64,000 bases of DNA, from NCBI RefSeq assembly GCF_036226365.1, contig NZ_CP108462.1:3514501-3578500 (forward strand). Reading direction: 5' to 3'. This document shows, piece after piece, positions 9,116-16,435 of this stretch (its first letter is position 1; every line of letters starts with the position of its first letter). A program made the translations under genes and the position numbers. The notes below the pieces were generated by a model. The model searched no databases. It saw nothing but the letters and a program-made list of their open reading frames with translations, and had not been told where the DNA came from. Source of the stretch: Streptomyces sp. NBC_01262. Its GTDB lineage: Bacteria > Actinomycetota > Actinomycetes > Streptomycetales > Streptomycetaceae.

Positions 9116-11232
9116 CCATCCCCGCTCACCTTCCCGTCCCGCCCCAAGCATCCCATGTGACCTGGCCGGACATCCAAGTGCCGGTCCTGCGCAACCGACC
9201 CGTCCGGCTCGATACGGACACCGCTCGCCTGTCGCGCTATGGGGACGACGTCTGGCACATCCGCCCCGCACACCGTGATCCGCACATCGCCATCGGCAGT
9301 CTCAACCTCCTCGCATTCCCCGAACCTCTCCGCTGCCAGTTCCGCGCCGTGCTGCTGGCCGCCCTTGATCACCCACAGCCCGTCGAACCCGGCGGCCGCC
9401 AGCGCCCCGCCGAACAGATCGGCATCGGGTCGATGCCCGTGCTCGCCGGGGACCTGCAACTGTTCGCCCACTGGATGACCGGTCAGGGGTTCCGGCACAT
9501 CGCCGAGGTGACCGACCGTTCCCTCGACACCTATCTGAGGCATGTCACCGGGCTGGTCAAGTCACCGGCGCGGAAAGCTGACGCCCTCTGCGCTGTACGG
9601 ACCCTGTGGCTTTTCCGTGACCTCGTCCCGTTCCCCTGCCGCCTCGGCACGGCGTTCCCCTGGCAAGGCCGTACTGCCAACGAACTCGTCGGCCTCAGGG
9701 CGACACGCGGCGAGAACAAGCGCCCCCGCATCCGCGAGGAGACCATGGAGGCACTGCTGGCCTGGTCCCTGTTGATGGTCGAGCAGATCGGTCCGGACAT
9801 CCGCGATGCCTGGCACGAGTACACACAGCTCAGCCGCGGCGACCACCCCTCACAAACAACCTACTCCGGCACTGCCGGCATCCGGCTGCGCACCTACGCG
9901 GACTTCTGCAGTCGCACCGGCGCGGCCCTGCCCGGGAAACCGGGCGTCGGCGCACCCCAGATCAACTACGGTCACGTCCTGCGCCTCATTGGCCTGGACG
10001 GCAAGAGTCAGTTCGGACCAGCTCAGAAGCGCTGGCTTGCCCAACAGGGCCTGCCCGTCGCCGCCGACAGCTGCGTGGGCACCATCACCGGCCGGGTCCA
10101 GGGACGCCCATGGCGCGACACTCCCATCGCCGTCGCCGAACTCCCCGGGCTGTGGCGCTGCCTGGGCGCCGCCTTGTTCGTGGTCGTCTGCTACCTGTCC
10201 GGCATGCGTCCGGGCGAGGTGCTGGCGCTGCACCGAGGCTGCCGCAGTACGGACGAGACGACAGGACAGCTCCTGGTCAACGGATACCGGGGCAAGGGCT
10301 ACGACCGAGCCCCGGACACCCCCGAGAACACCGAGCCCGAGCGTCCCTGGGTCGTGGTCGGCGTTGTCCACGAGGCCATCGCCCTGCTGGAGTCGATGCA
10401 CGACCAGCCCTACCTCTTTCCCGCCCAGATCTACGCGGGCACGCTCCGCGCGTCGGCCACCCATGCTCGCACCTGCAAGTCCATCAACAGCGACATCGCC
10501 GACTTCGCCACCTGGGTGAACCAGGCCTTCCGCCGTGCCGACGGCAGTGACCCCGTCCCCGAGGACCCCGCCGGGAACCTCAACGCCAGCCGCTTCCGGC
10601 GCACCCTGGCCCGCTTCATCGTCCGACGCCCCCGCGGACTGATCGCCGCAGCCCTGCAGTACGGCCACGTCGACACCAAGGTGACACTCAACTACGCGGG
10701 TGCCCCGGACACCGAATGGCTGCAGGACGTCGCGGTGGAGAAGCTCGAACTCGTACTGGAGCAGATCAGCGAGGACGCCCAGCGCTTGGAGGCCGGCGAG
10801 CACGTCAGCGGCCCCTCCGCCGACGAATACCGACGGAGAGTCACCGATACGGCCCGTTTCCCCGGCCGTATGGTCCTCAGCCCGCGCAGCGCCGCACGCC
10901 TCCTGGACAGCGCCGACCCGCAGGTGCACCACGGAGAGGGCATGACCTGCGTGTGGCGGCCCGAGACAGCGGCCTGCCGCACCGCCCGCCTTGCCCAGGG
11001 CCTGCCCGAACCCGTCGGTCCCGACGAGAGCGAATGCCGCTCCAACTGCACCAACCTCGCCTTCACCGACCGCGACATCGCCCGCCGCAAGCAGGGACTC
11101 CGCGAGCTTGAGTCCGCCCTGACCGACCCGCTGGCGCCGCAACCCCTCCGCGACCGGGCGGCGGCGCAGGCTGAGCGCATCGCCTCCCCCGTCCACCGCC
11201 ACGAGCACAGCATCGAAGGAGACCCTGCATGA
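9112..11232 (+). CDS. Tyrosine recombinase 3 of trio
   Basis: 706 residues from ATG 9112 (ATGA overlap with recombinase 2; GGAAGGA upstream). A core-binding domain (about 110-210) is followed by a catalytic domain with Arg366 in SGMRPGEVLAL, RFRRTLA (Arg496; the His of HxxR is replaced by Ser), YGHVDTK (His519) and Tyr528 in LNYAG. A C-terminal cysteine group (CVWRPETAAC and ECRSNC) may bind zinc, as in the second recombinase. It resembles the large partner recombinase of multi-recombinase transposons and is expected to act with the other two in excision and integration. It overlaps the next gene by ATGA. The lost His is a conservative change in this superfamily, so activity is possible. Confidence 0.88.
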   Translation: MTIPAHLPVPPQASHVTWPDIQVPVLRNRPVRLDTDTARLSRYGDDVWHIRPAHRDPHIAIGSLNLLAFPEPLRCQFRAVLLAALDHPQPVEPGGRQRPAEQIGIGSMPVLAGDLQLFAHWMTGQGFRHIAEVTDRSLDTYLRHVTGLVKSPARKADALCAVRTLWLFRDLVPFPCRLGTAFPWQGRTANELVGLRATRGENKRPRIREETMEALLAWSLLMVEQIGPDIRDAWHEYTQLSRGDHPSQTTYSGTAGIRLRTYADFCSRTGAALPGKPGVGAPQINYGHVLRLIGLDGKSQFGPAQKRWLAQQGLPVAADSCVGTITGRVQGRPWRDTPIAVAELPGLWRCLGAALFVVVCYLSGMRPGEVLALHRGCRSTDETTGQLLVNGYRGKGYDRAPDTPENTEPERPWVVVGVVHEAIALLESMHDQPYLFPAQIYAGTLRASATHARTCKSINSDIADFATWVNQAFRRADGSDPVPEDPAGNLNASRFRRTLARFIVRRPRGLIAAALQYGHVDTKVTLNYAGAPDTEWLQDVAVEKLELVLEQISEDAQRLEAGEHVSGPSADEYRRRVTDTARFPGRMVLSPRSAARLLDSADPQVHHGEGMTCVWRPETAACRTARLAQGLPEPVGPDESECRSNCTNLAFTDRDIARRKQGLRELESALTDPLAPQPLRDRAAAQAERIASPVHRHEHSIEGDPA

Positions 11233-11663
11233 CCACCCGCCGCCCCCGTGACCACGAGGCAGAACGCGCCGCGCTGCGAGCCGCCACCGAACGCCTCCTG
11301 AGCGGCACCCCGCTGCGTTCCGACTCCGGCCGCCTCACGGTCACCGAGCTGCTGCGCGAATCCGGCTTGCGCCGAGACACCGCCTACGACGACCACAAGG
11401 ACCTCGTCGAGGAGTTCCAGGCGCGAGCAAGGGCACAGCACCACACCCCCGCACTCGCCCAGTCCCTGGCCGAAGAGAACGCTGCCCTCAAGGAGAAGCT
11501 GGCCGATGCCACCAGCGCCTTGACCAAAGAACGGCAGACCACAGCAGCCCTCCGTAAAATCATCGCCGAGCTCGACCTGGAGCTCCATGCCGCCCGCGAA
11601 GCGCGCGGTCCCGCCAGAATCGCCGCCCTACCCCCACGGCGGCGACCGTCCCACCTGGGATGA
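11229..11663 (+). CDS. Small HTH/coiled-coil accessory protein of the element (TnpC-like)
   Basis: 144 residues from ATG 11229, with AAGGAG 9 nt upstream and a 4-bp overlap with recombinase 3. The N-terminus (about 30-60, LTVTELLRESGLRRDTAYDD) looks like a short helix-turn-helix. Residues 75-125 are a heptad-like coiled coil rich in Ala/Glu/Leu (ALAQSLAEENAALKEKLADA), and the C-terminus is basic. Size, last position in the operon and coiled coil match TnpC of Tn554-type elements, which affects integration efficiency and orientation. No catalytic motif is visible. The assignment rests on context more than sequence identity. Confidence 0.75.
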   Translation: MTTRRPRDHEAERAALRAATERLLSGTPLRSDSGRLTVTELLRESGLRRDTAYDDHKDLVEEFQARARAQHHTPALAQSLAEENAALKEKLADATSALTKERQTTAALRKIIAELDLELHAAREARGPARIAALPPRRRPSHLG

Positions 11664-11819
11664 CCCCGTCCCATCGACAGTTCGAAAGCCTCGCTCGGTC
11701 CTCTTCTGGACGCGGGCGCCGCACACTTCGCCTCCCGTGACCCGGCCGCGCGGCGGCGGTACTGAGCCAGGTCCCAATGTCACGCTGAGTATCTTCTCCC
11801 TGGCAGGGTCCGAGGCCAA

Positions 11820-12596
11820 CTACTTGGCCTCCAGGCCCGGGTCCAGGCCCACCTCGTCGGGCCCAACCCACACCGACACCATCGGGATCGGGTCGTCCAC
11901 CGATGCACCGGCCCCCCATCCGCCAACCACGACGACTCCTGGCGTGGATTGTTGCGGGCCGGGGGCATACCCGGAGCGCAGGCCAAAGAAGAGCGGGGTC
12001 GGCATGTTCTCTCGGTCGAACCGCAGCAGTGCGGTGCCCTGCAGGAAGGGGTAACGGGCGCGCATCGCTTGCTCATCGGTGCCAGAGAACAGAGCGACGT
12101 TGAGCTTGGCGGTGCCCTGACCCGGGGCGGGCACCACGAACTCGATGTGCGGCGGGGTGGAACTCAGCGGGCGGCCAAGTAGCGGCAGCCCCGCCAAGTC
12201 GAAGCAGGTGATCGTAGCGATGTGACCGCCCGAAGGATCGTCCAACGCGAGCCCTTTGACAGGTGGCAAACGGTATTTCGCCTTGTGTGGCCCAATGTAG
12301 GCATGAGTCTGCCCAGTGTGGTGCAACGAAAGTTTGGCCTGGTCGAACCTCGCGTTGCGGTGCCGCTCCGCGGCGACAGCGGAGGCTGCGTTCGGCGCGA
12401 GCGCGGTGTCCACGGACCCCTTCGCGGTCCAGCCGACCCCAACGTAGGGGCGAATGTAGAGGCTGGCATCACCGGGGTTATTCGGACCTGCCCAAGACAG
12501 GTGGGCCACCTGGGCGAAGCCGTCCTTGTAAGGAGAGACGATCCGGATGCTTTCCAGACCGTAGGGGGCGGTCTGAGCCTGTGGTGCACTGGTCAC
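11820..12596 (-). CDS. Hypothetical protein, element cargo
   Basis: 258 residues from GTG 12596 (MTSAPQAQTAPYGLESIRIV). The frame stays open upstream to 12842, but that extension is Arg-rich and looks non-coding. I do not recognise the family. There is no signal peptide or membrane segment. It is rich in Pro/Gly and predicted beta (HIEFVVPAPGQGTAKLNVAL), with a C-terminal run GVVVVGGWGAGASV. It lies on the opposite strand to the recombinase operon, 157 bp from its end, and upstream of it is the DUF3761-like membrane protein (12728-13168), transcribed the same way. Its function is unknown; position makes it cargo. The start is uncertain because no strong ribosome site is visible. Confidence 0.6.
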   Translation of the reverse strand: MTSAPQAQTAPYGLESIRIVSPYKDGFAQVAHLSWAGPNNPGDASLYIRPYVGVGWTAKGSVDTALAPNAASAVAAERHRNARFDQAKLSLHHTGQTHAYIGPHKAKYRLPPVKGLALDDPSGGHIATITCFDLAGLPLLGRPLSSTPPHIEFVVPAPGQGTAKLNVALFSGTDEQAMRARYPFLQGTALLRFDRENMPTPLFFGLRSGYAPGPQQSTPGVVVVGGWGAGASVDDPIPMVSVWVGPDEVGLDPGLEAK

Positions 12597-12727
12597 GGTT
12601 GGCCACCGTACAGCGCACCCTGGTTTGACATCGCGGCATTTTCGGGAAACGTTGGCGTGAAGGCGCACTGATCGCGTTCCGTGACCCCGCCGCCCGCGCT
12701 GACGCTCCGGCTCTGAGCTCACCTGGG

Positions 12728-13168
12728 TCAGACCTCCGCGAATACGCGCATTTGGATGGCGCAGCCTACCTTTCCGGTTGTCGTATCGAGCAGACGCTGG
12801 GCCTCTTCGAGAGTTCTTGGCTGGAACTTCGGGCCGCACCATGTCACCAGGCCACCCGGTTCGGACTTATAGGAATAGACAACGCCGCCATGGTGGCTGC
12901 AGGCACCTCTTTTGCCGATCGAGGGCGATCCCCAGCCGTCCCGACATGTGCCTCCGAGGTAGAACCAAGTGATAGGTATCTCGGTGGCCGTCGGCGTCGG
13001 GGACGAAGCTGAGGCAGCCTCCTGGTCCTTATCCCAGACGAGGTTGCCGACGATGACCAGCGTCGCCCACCCGATGACTGCGACGCCCACCATGATCCGA
13101 ATGAACCACTTGAAGCACGTCTTCACGCCCGTCTGGAACTTCCTCCAGCGGCTTATCTCCCCGTCCAT
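12728..13168 (-). CDS. Membrane-anchored protein with DUF3761-like Cys domain
   Basis: 146 residues from ATG 13168. A short basic N-terminus leads into one transmembrane helix (about 23-45, FIRIMVGVAVIGWATLVIVG), then a Ser/Thr/Pro/Ala linker, then an extracytoplasmic part containing CRDGWGSPSIGKRGACSHHG. That matches the DUF3761 pattern (C-R/K-D-G...G-x-CSHHGG), a small disulphide-containing domain found near Nudix, nuclease-like and excalibur-type secreted proteins. Topology is N-in with the domain outside. It sits between the other two minus-strand cargo genes. No reaction is known for the domain. Confidence 0.7.
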   Translation of the reverse strand: MDGEISRWRKFQTGVKTCFKWFIRIMVGVAVIGWATLVIVGNLVWDKDQEAASASSPTPTATEIPITWFYLGGTCRDGWGSPSIGKRGACSHHGGVVYSYKSEPGGLVTWCGPKFQPRTLEEAQRLLDTTTGKVGCAIQMRVFAEV

Positions 13169-13389
13169 CGCCCTCCCCAGGCTATGAAAAACGGTACATC
13201 GTAGCCCGAAGGCCGACCGTCCTGGCCGACGGCCGTGACCCGCTCGCCGAGCCCGGACGGCCTCCGAGGGCTGAACCCCGAAATCCGGTGGCGGCTATTA
13301 CAGCCCTCTTGGCTGGACCCCTGTAGTCGTCCAGTGTGACCGACGCCTGCCCGCGCCCCGACCGTCCTACGACAGCCCGGCACGGCAGC

Positions 13390-13785
13390 TCAGGCCAACT
13401 CGCCAGCAGCCTTGAGGTCATCGAAGAGCAGTTGGTCAACGGGTGGCACCAATTCTCGGTCCGCGTACGAGAACCAGGCCATCTCATCGATCTCGCTGCT
13501 TGGAGCGAGCGTGCCCCGGTACTCCCCGGTGTAGCAGCTCATCCGCACCACGGTGCCCTCGGGAAGTCCAGCCGCCCCCGCCTCGTACGTACCCACGTGC
13601 GCGACCGTACTCAAGTCGAGGAGAACCGTCAGTTCCTCCTTGATCTCGCGCACCAGCGTTTCCAGGTCGCTCTCCGCGCCCTCCCGCTTGCCGCCCGGGA
13701 TGTAGAAGACTTCCTTCCCCCGAGGGCGTGCACACAGGATCTGCCCACCCTCGATCCGCACCCACGCCACGGTGTCGATCAGCAT
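13390..13785 (-). CDS. Nudix hydrolase carried by the element
   Basis: 131 residues from ATG 13785 (GGGA about 9 nt upstream; a TTG two codons earlier is less likely). The Nudix box is GGKREGAESDLETLVREI then KEELTV: the metal-binding Glu residues are present, although the usual Gly after EE is replaced. The N-terminal strand MLIDTVAWVRIEGGQILCAR is typical. The predicted activity is Mg-dependent hydrolysis of a nucleoside-diphosphate derivative in the cytoplasm; the substrate is unknown. It sits just inside the right end of an element that has disrupted another Nudix gene, so it may replace the lost function. It is not a recent copy: the two proteins differ throughout outside the box. Confidence 0.88.
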   Translation of the reverse strand: MLIDTVAWVRIEGGQILCARPRGKEVFYIPGGKREGAESDLETLVREIKEELTVLLDLSTVAHVGTYEAGAAGLPEGTVVRMSCYTGEYRGTLAPSSEIDEMAWFSYADRELVPPVDQLLFDDLKAAGELA

Positions 13786-13898
13786 TGGCAACGTCCCATT
13801 CCCGTCCGTCCTGAACCCGGTCGAACGGGACTCTACCGAGGTGGAGACCTTCAGGCAGCACGCGGCCGAGGTCCCGACACACCCAATCCCGACAACCG

Positions 13899-13918
13899 AC
13901 TTGCCTAATGAACGCCGG
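13899..13918 (-). repeat. Right element junction: terminal repeat plus 6-bp core
   Basis: The core CGCCGG (13913-13918 on plus) is the second copy of the left core. Read inward on minus, the element continues TTCATTAGGCAAGTC, the imperfect inverted partner of the left terminus. Replacing everything between the cores by a single copy restores codons Pro-Gly-Gly-Lys of the Nudix box. Confidence 0.7.
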
Positions 13919-14027
13919 GGAGTTCCCAGCGGCCGGCCAGCTCGGGCGGGGCGCTGCGGCGGGCGGCGAGGAGGCGGCCTTCATGGAGGAGGGCGGCGCC
14001 GACCACGGTGATGAGGGGTTCGGGCAT
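13905..14027 (-). pseudogene. 5' half of the MutT-like Nudix gene interrupted by the element
   Basis: ATG 14027 begins MPEPLITVVGAALLHEGRLL and reads through RWELPG to the element core, then picks up Val-His and stops at TAG 13905 in element sequence: 40 residues instead of about 148. The first 38 residues are the standard first strands of a MutT-type Nudix protein, ending exactly where the box begins. The gene starts 10 bp after the stop of the 55-residue gene at 14038, so it was last in an operon with that gene and the RpiB-like isomerase. The rest of the gene is at 5274-5611. Confidence 0.9.
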
Positions 14028-14037
14028 GCGCGGCACT

Positions 14038-14205
14038 CTATGACGCGTGCTGGTCTATTCGCTCGATGATGTAGAGCTGCTTGTGCCCCCGGGCGTCGAG
14101 CGCGTCCGCGATGCGCTCGGCCTCCTCGCGGGTGGCGTAGCGGCCGACGCGGTAGCGGTTGCCGTTGTCGTCCTGGCGTACGACAACCCAGAGGAGCTCG
14201 CTCAT
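14038..14205 (-). CDS. Small SPOR-like protein
   Basis: 55 residues: MSELLWVVVRQDDNGNRYRV then GRYATREEAERIADALDARG. The beta-alpha-beta pattern with YxVGxYxTxxEAxxxxxxL resembles a single SPOR-type repeat (in large proteins a peptidoglycan-binding fold), but there is no signal peptide, so the role here is unclear. The ATG at 14205 overlaps the isomerase stop by 4 bp (ATGA), so translation is coupled. It lies directly upstream of the interrupted Nudix gene. Confidence 0.75.
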   Translation of the reverse strand: MSELLWVVVRQDDNGNRYRVGRYATREEAERIADALDARGHKQLYIIERIDQHAS

Positions 14206-14648
14206 CGGGCCTCCTCCAGGTGGGCGATGTGGGCGACGTTGGCGCGGTCGTCGGCCTCGCCGCTGGGGGCGGCGGCGAACCAGGCGTCGAGGATCTCCTT
14301 GAGGAGGGGCTCGCTGGTCAGCCGCAGGCTCAGGGCGAGGGCGTTGGCGTCGTTCCAGCGGCGGGCGCCGTCGGCGGTGTAGGCGTCGGGGCACAGGGCG
14401 GCGCGGACGGCGGGGACCTTGTTGGCGGCCAGGGCGGCGCCGGTGCCGGTCCAGCAGCAGACGACGGCCTGGTCGGCGTGGCCCTCGGAGACGGCGCGGG
14501 CGGCGGAGGCGGCGCTCCAGGCCCAGTCGTTGCGGTCGCCGGGGCGCAGAGCTCCGTAGGCGAGCACGGTGTGACCGCGCAGTCGCAGCTCGTCGACCAC
14601 GAGGCGGGCGACGGGCTCGTCCATGTCCGACGAAACGGCAATGCGCAT
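14202..14648 (-). CDS. RpiB/LacA/LacB-family sugar-phosphate isomerase
   Basis: 148 residues from ATG 14648. The family interconverts ribose 5-phosphate and ribulose 5-phosphate (or galactose 6-phosphate forms) in the cytoplasm. The motif CCWTGTGAALAANKVPAVRA corresponds to the C-x-GTG-x(3)-AANK signature, with Cys68/69 as base candidate. The N-terminus MRIAVSSDMDEPVARLVVDE replaces the usual DHAG motif, so this belongs to the divergent actinobacterial branch and its substrate may not be ribose 5-phosphate. It heads an operon with the SPOR-like gene and the disrupted Nudix gene. Confidence 0.85.
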   Translation of the reverse strand: MRIAVSSDMDEPVARLVVDELRLRGHTVLAYGALRPGDRNDWAWSAASAARAVSEGHADQAVVCCWTGTGAALAANKVPAVRAALCPDAYTADGARRWNDANALALSLRLTSEPLLKEILDAWFAAAPSGEADDRANVAHIAHLEEAR

Positions 14649-14757
14649 ATGCCGGAGCCTACGCCCGAACGTGACGCCACGGACACGTTCGGGCGCGAAA
14701 CGACTCGAACGAGTCGTCGAACGTACGGTGATTGACTGGATCAGTCGCGAACGGTCA

Positions 14758-15513
14758 TCACTTGACAGGCATGCGGTACGCCACCCGGTAGCGATCCGCC
14801 GGGATAACGATGTCAGCGGTCTCGACCGGCTGGCCGGAGGCGTAGTACGTGCGCTGGATCTCGATCACGACATGCCCCGGCACCCCGCCCAGCACCGAGG
14901 TCTCCTCGGCCAGGCCCGGCCGGGCGCCGATGTCCTCGGAGACGTTGTCGACGACCAGGTCCAGCGCGGCCATCCGCTCGACGACCCCCTGGCCGCCGAC
15001 CGGGCCCTCCTCGGGGAGCAGAACGGGGGTGCGGCCGGTGACGGCCATCGGCTCCCAGGAGACGGAGATCATCATGGGCTCGCCCTCGGAGCGGAAGAGG
15101 TACCGGGTGCGCATCACCCGGTCGCCGGGCCGGATGCCCAGCCGCTCGGCGATCCGGGCGGTGGCCGAGTCCTGGACGCTGGTGGACTCCCAGGTGCCCT
15201 TGAAGCCCTCGTCGCCCTGCTCCTGGCGGAAGGGCGTGGACTGCCCGGCGCCGGGGCGGTAGCCGGTGCGGACGATGCGGCGCGGCTCGGGGCGCTCGCG
15301 TACGTACGTCCCCGAGCCGGAGCGGCCCTCGACGAAGCCCTCGGCCATCAGCACCTTGCGCGCCTCCAGCGCGACGGTGTCGGAGACCCCGTACTCGGTG
15401 CGGATGCGGGCCTGTGAGGGGAGCCGGGTGTGCGGTGGGAGGGTGCCGTCCAGGATCTTGCGCCGCAGATCGTCGGCGACGCGAAGGTATGCGGGCTGCT
15501 CACCGAAAGGCAC
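14758..15513 (-). CDS. GntR-family (HutC subfamily) transcriptional regulator
   Basis: 251 residues from GTG 15513, with GGGAGGGG just upstream. A winged HTH (about 8-72: YLRVADDLRRKILDGTLPPH, then LPSQARIRTEYGVSDTVALE) is followed by a UTRA ligand-binding domain (about 95-248, DRVMRTRYLFRSEGEPMMIS, VVIEIQRTYYASGQPVETAD). HutC-type regulators repress nearby metabolic genes until a small molecule binds the UTRA domain. The gene is alone on its strand segment: 109 bp separate it from the isomerase start downstream and 77 bp from the DUF4190 gene upstream. The ligand is not deducible. Confidence 0.92.
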   Translation of the reverse strand: MPFGEQPAYLRVADDLRRKILDGTLPPHTRLPSQARIRTEYGVSDTVALEARKVLMAEGFVEGRSGSGTYVRERPEPRRIVRTGYRPGAGQSTPFRQEQGDEGFKGTWESTSVQDSATARIAERLGIRPGDRVMRTRYLFRSEGEPMMISVSWEPMAVTGRTPVLLPEEGPVGGQGVVERMAALDLVVDNVSEDIGARPGLAEETSVLGGVPGHVVIEIQRTYYASGQPVETADIVIPADRYRVAYRMPVK

Positions 15514-15590
15514 GGGGCCCCTCCCTCGGGTTGACTGACTGCAACAGCTTCGCAACTCAGGGTGGTCGGCCGCAAGTCCTGGCCAGGTGA

Positions 15591-16406
15591 TTACACGCTG
15601 GCATCGTCCGAGGACGAGCCCGACGAAGAGCCCGAGGAGGAGCCGGATTCCAGCGATCCGGTGAGCCCGCCGTCGTCGTCGCCGAGCAGACAGATGACCT
15701 TCTGGTCGCCGTGGGACCAGTCGGTGCGGGTGGGCGTGTAGTAGAAGACGTCGACCGAGTCCGGGAGCTGCGAGCCGTCCCCGACGTAGTCGTCCTCCAT
15801 CGCCCCGCACCGGTCCTGCGCGTACCGGCGCATCAGGTCGTCGCCGGGATAGCCGCCGTCGTCGCTGAGGAACTGCGCCCCGGTCACCACCGCGTACACC
15901 TCGCCGTCGTGCGACTGCGAGCAGGGCACGACCTCGACGGAGGACCGGCCCTCCAGCCCGCCGGCGGCGCTGACGCACTCCCCCCGGAAGAGGTACTGGA
16001 CATCGGTCGAGTCGTCGTCGAGGTAGCCGAGCGAGCCGAGGACGATCATCGCGGCGATGAACAGCGTCCACAGGCTGTTGATCACCGTCCCGGCGATCGC
16101 GAAGCCCCGGCCCCTCTGGCCGCGGCGGCTGATCTGGCGCAGCGAGATGATGCCGAGGACCACACCGAGCAGGGGAACGCAGCTCATCGCCACGACGAAG
16201 GAGGCGATCGCCAGGCCGCTGTACGGAGGCAGCGGGGGCGGCGGCGGGTAGTAGCCGTACGGCGGCGGGGGCGGATAGGACCCGTAAGGCCCGTACGCGC
16301 CCTGCGGGGGCGCGGAGTTGTACGGCGGGCCGGGCGGGCCGTACGCCGAACCGGGCTGCGGGCCGTCCGGCGACGGCGGGGGCGGAGGCGGCGGGGGTAT
16401 GTCCAC
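15591..16406 (-). CDS. DUF4190 / septum-formation-domain membrane protein
   Basis: 271 residues, GTG start at 16406. A Pro/Tyr/Gly-rich cytoplasmic N-terminus (1-62, with YPPPPPYGYY runs) is followed by two transmembrane helices (about 64-88 and 98-122) in a DUF4190 arrangement with a short basic loop. An extracellular domain (about 135-245: YLFRGECVSAAGGLEGRSSV, VVPCSQSHDGEVYAVV) matches the actinobacterial septum-formation/DUF4190-associated pattern with conserved Cys pairs. The C-terminus is a Ser/Gly/Asp tail. It is likely an envelope protein of unknown activity. Start support is weak because the upstream ribosome site is poor. Confidence 0.82.
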   Translation of the reverse strand: MDIPPPPPPPPSPDGPQPGSAYGPPGPPYNSAPPQGAYGPYGSYPPPPPYGYYPPPPPLPPYSGLAIASFVVAMSCVPLLGVVLGIISLRQISRRGQRGRGFAIAGTVINSLWTLFIAAMIVLGSLGYLDDDSTDVQYLFRGECVSAAGGLEGRSSVEVVPCSQSHDGEVYAVVTGAQFLSDDGGYPGDDLMRRYAQDRCGAMEDDYVGDGSQLPDSVDVFYYTPTRTDWSHGDQKVICLLGDDDGGLTGSLESGSSSGSSSGSSSDDASV

Positions 16407-16435
16407 CGGCGGATCCTACGCCGTACCGGGCCGCG

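Larger units (their letters stand above)
5606..13918. mobile_element. Recombinase-trio (Tn554/RIT-like) integrated element
   Basis: About 8.3 kb bounded by a direct repeat CGCCGG at 5606-5611 and 13913-13918, and inserted in a Nudix gene that is restored in frame when one core copy and the interior are removed. Inside each core the ends carry an imperfect inverted repeat: left TTCTCTAGGCTACTC, right (read inward on minus) TTCATTAGGCAAGTC. The content is three tyrosine recombinase genes and a small coiled-coil protein in one coupled plus-strand operon (5670-11663), then minus-strand cargo (11820-13785). Three recombinases in series recall RIT elements; a trio-like operon ending in a small TnpC-like protein and a 6-bp crossover recall Tn554. 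No antibiotic-resistance gene is evident. Family placement is inference from architecture. Confidence 0.85.

Noticed and set aside
12597..12842. Upstream extension of the 258-residue cargo gene
   Set aside because: Arg-rich and lacking codon bias; it also overlaps the end of the DUF3761-like gene.
15514..16071. GntR gene extended upstream to 16071
   Set aside because: The extension is antisense-frame Arg/Gly sequence over the DUF4190 gene; GTG 15513 with GGGAGGGG gives the normal HTH start.
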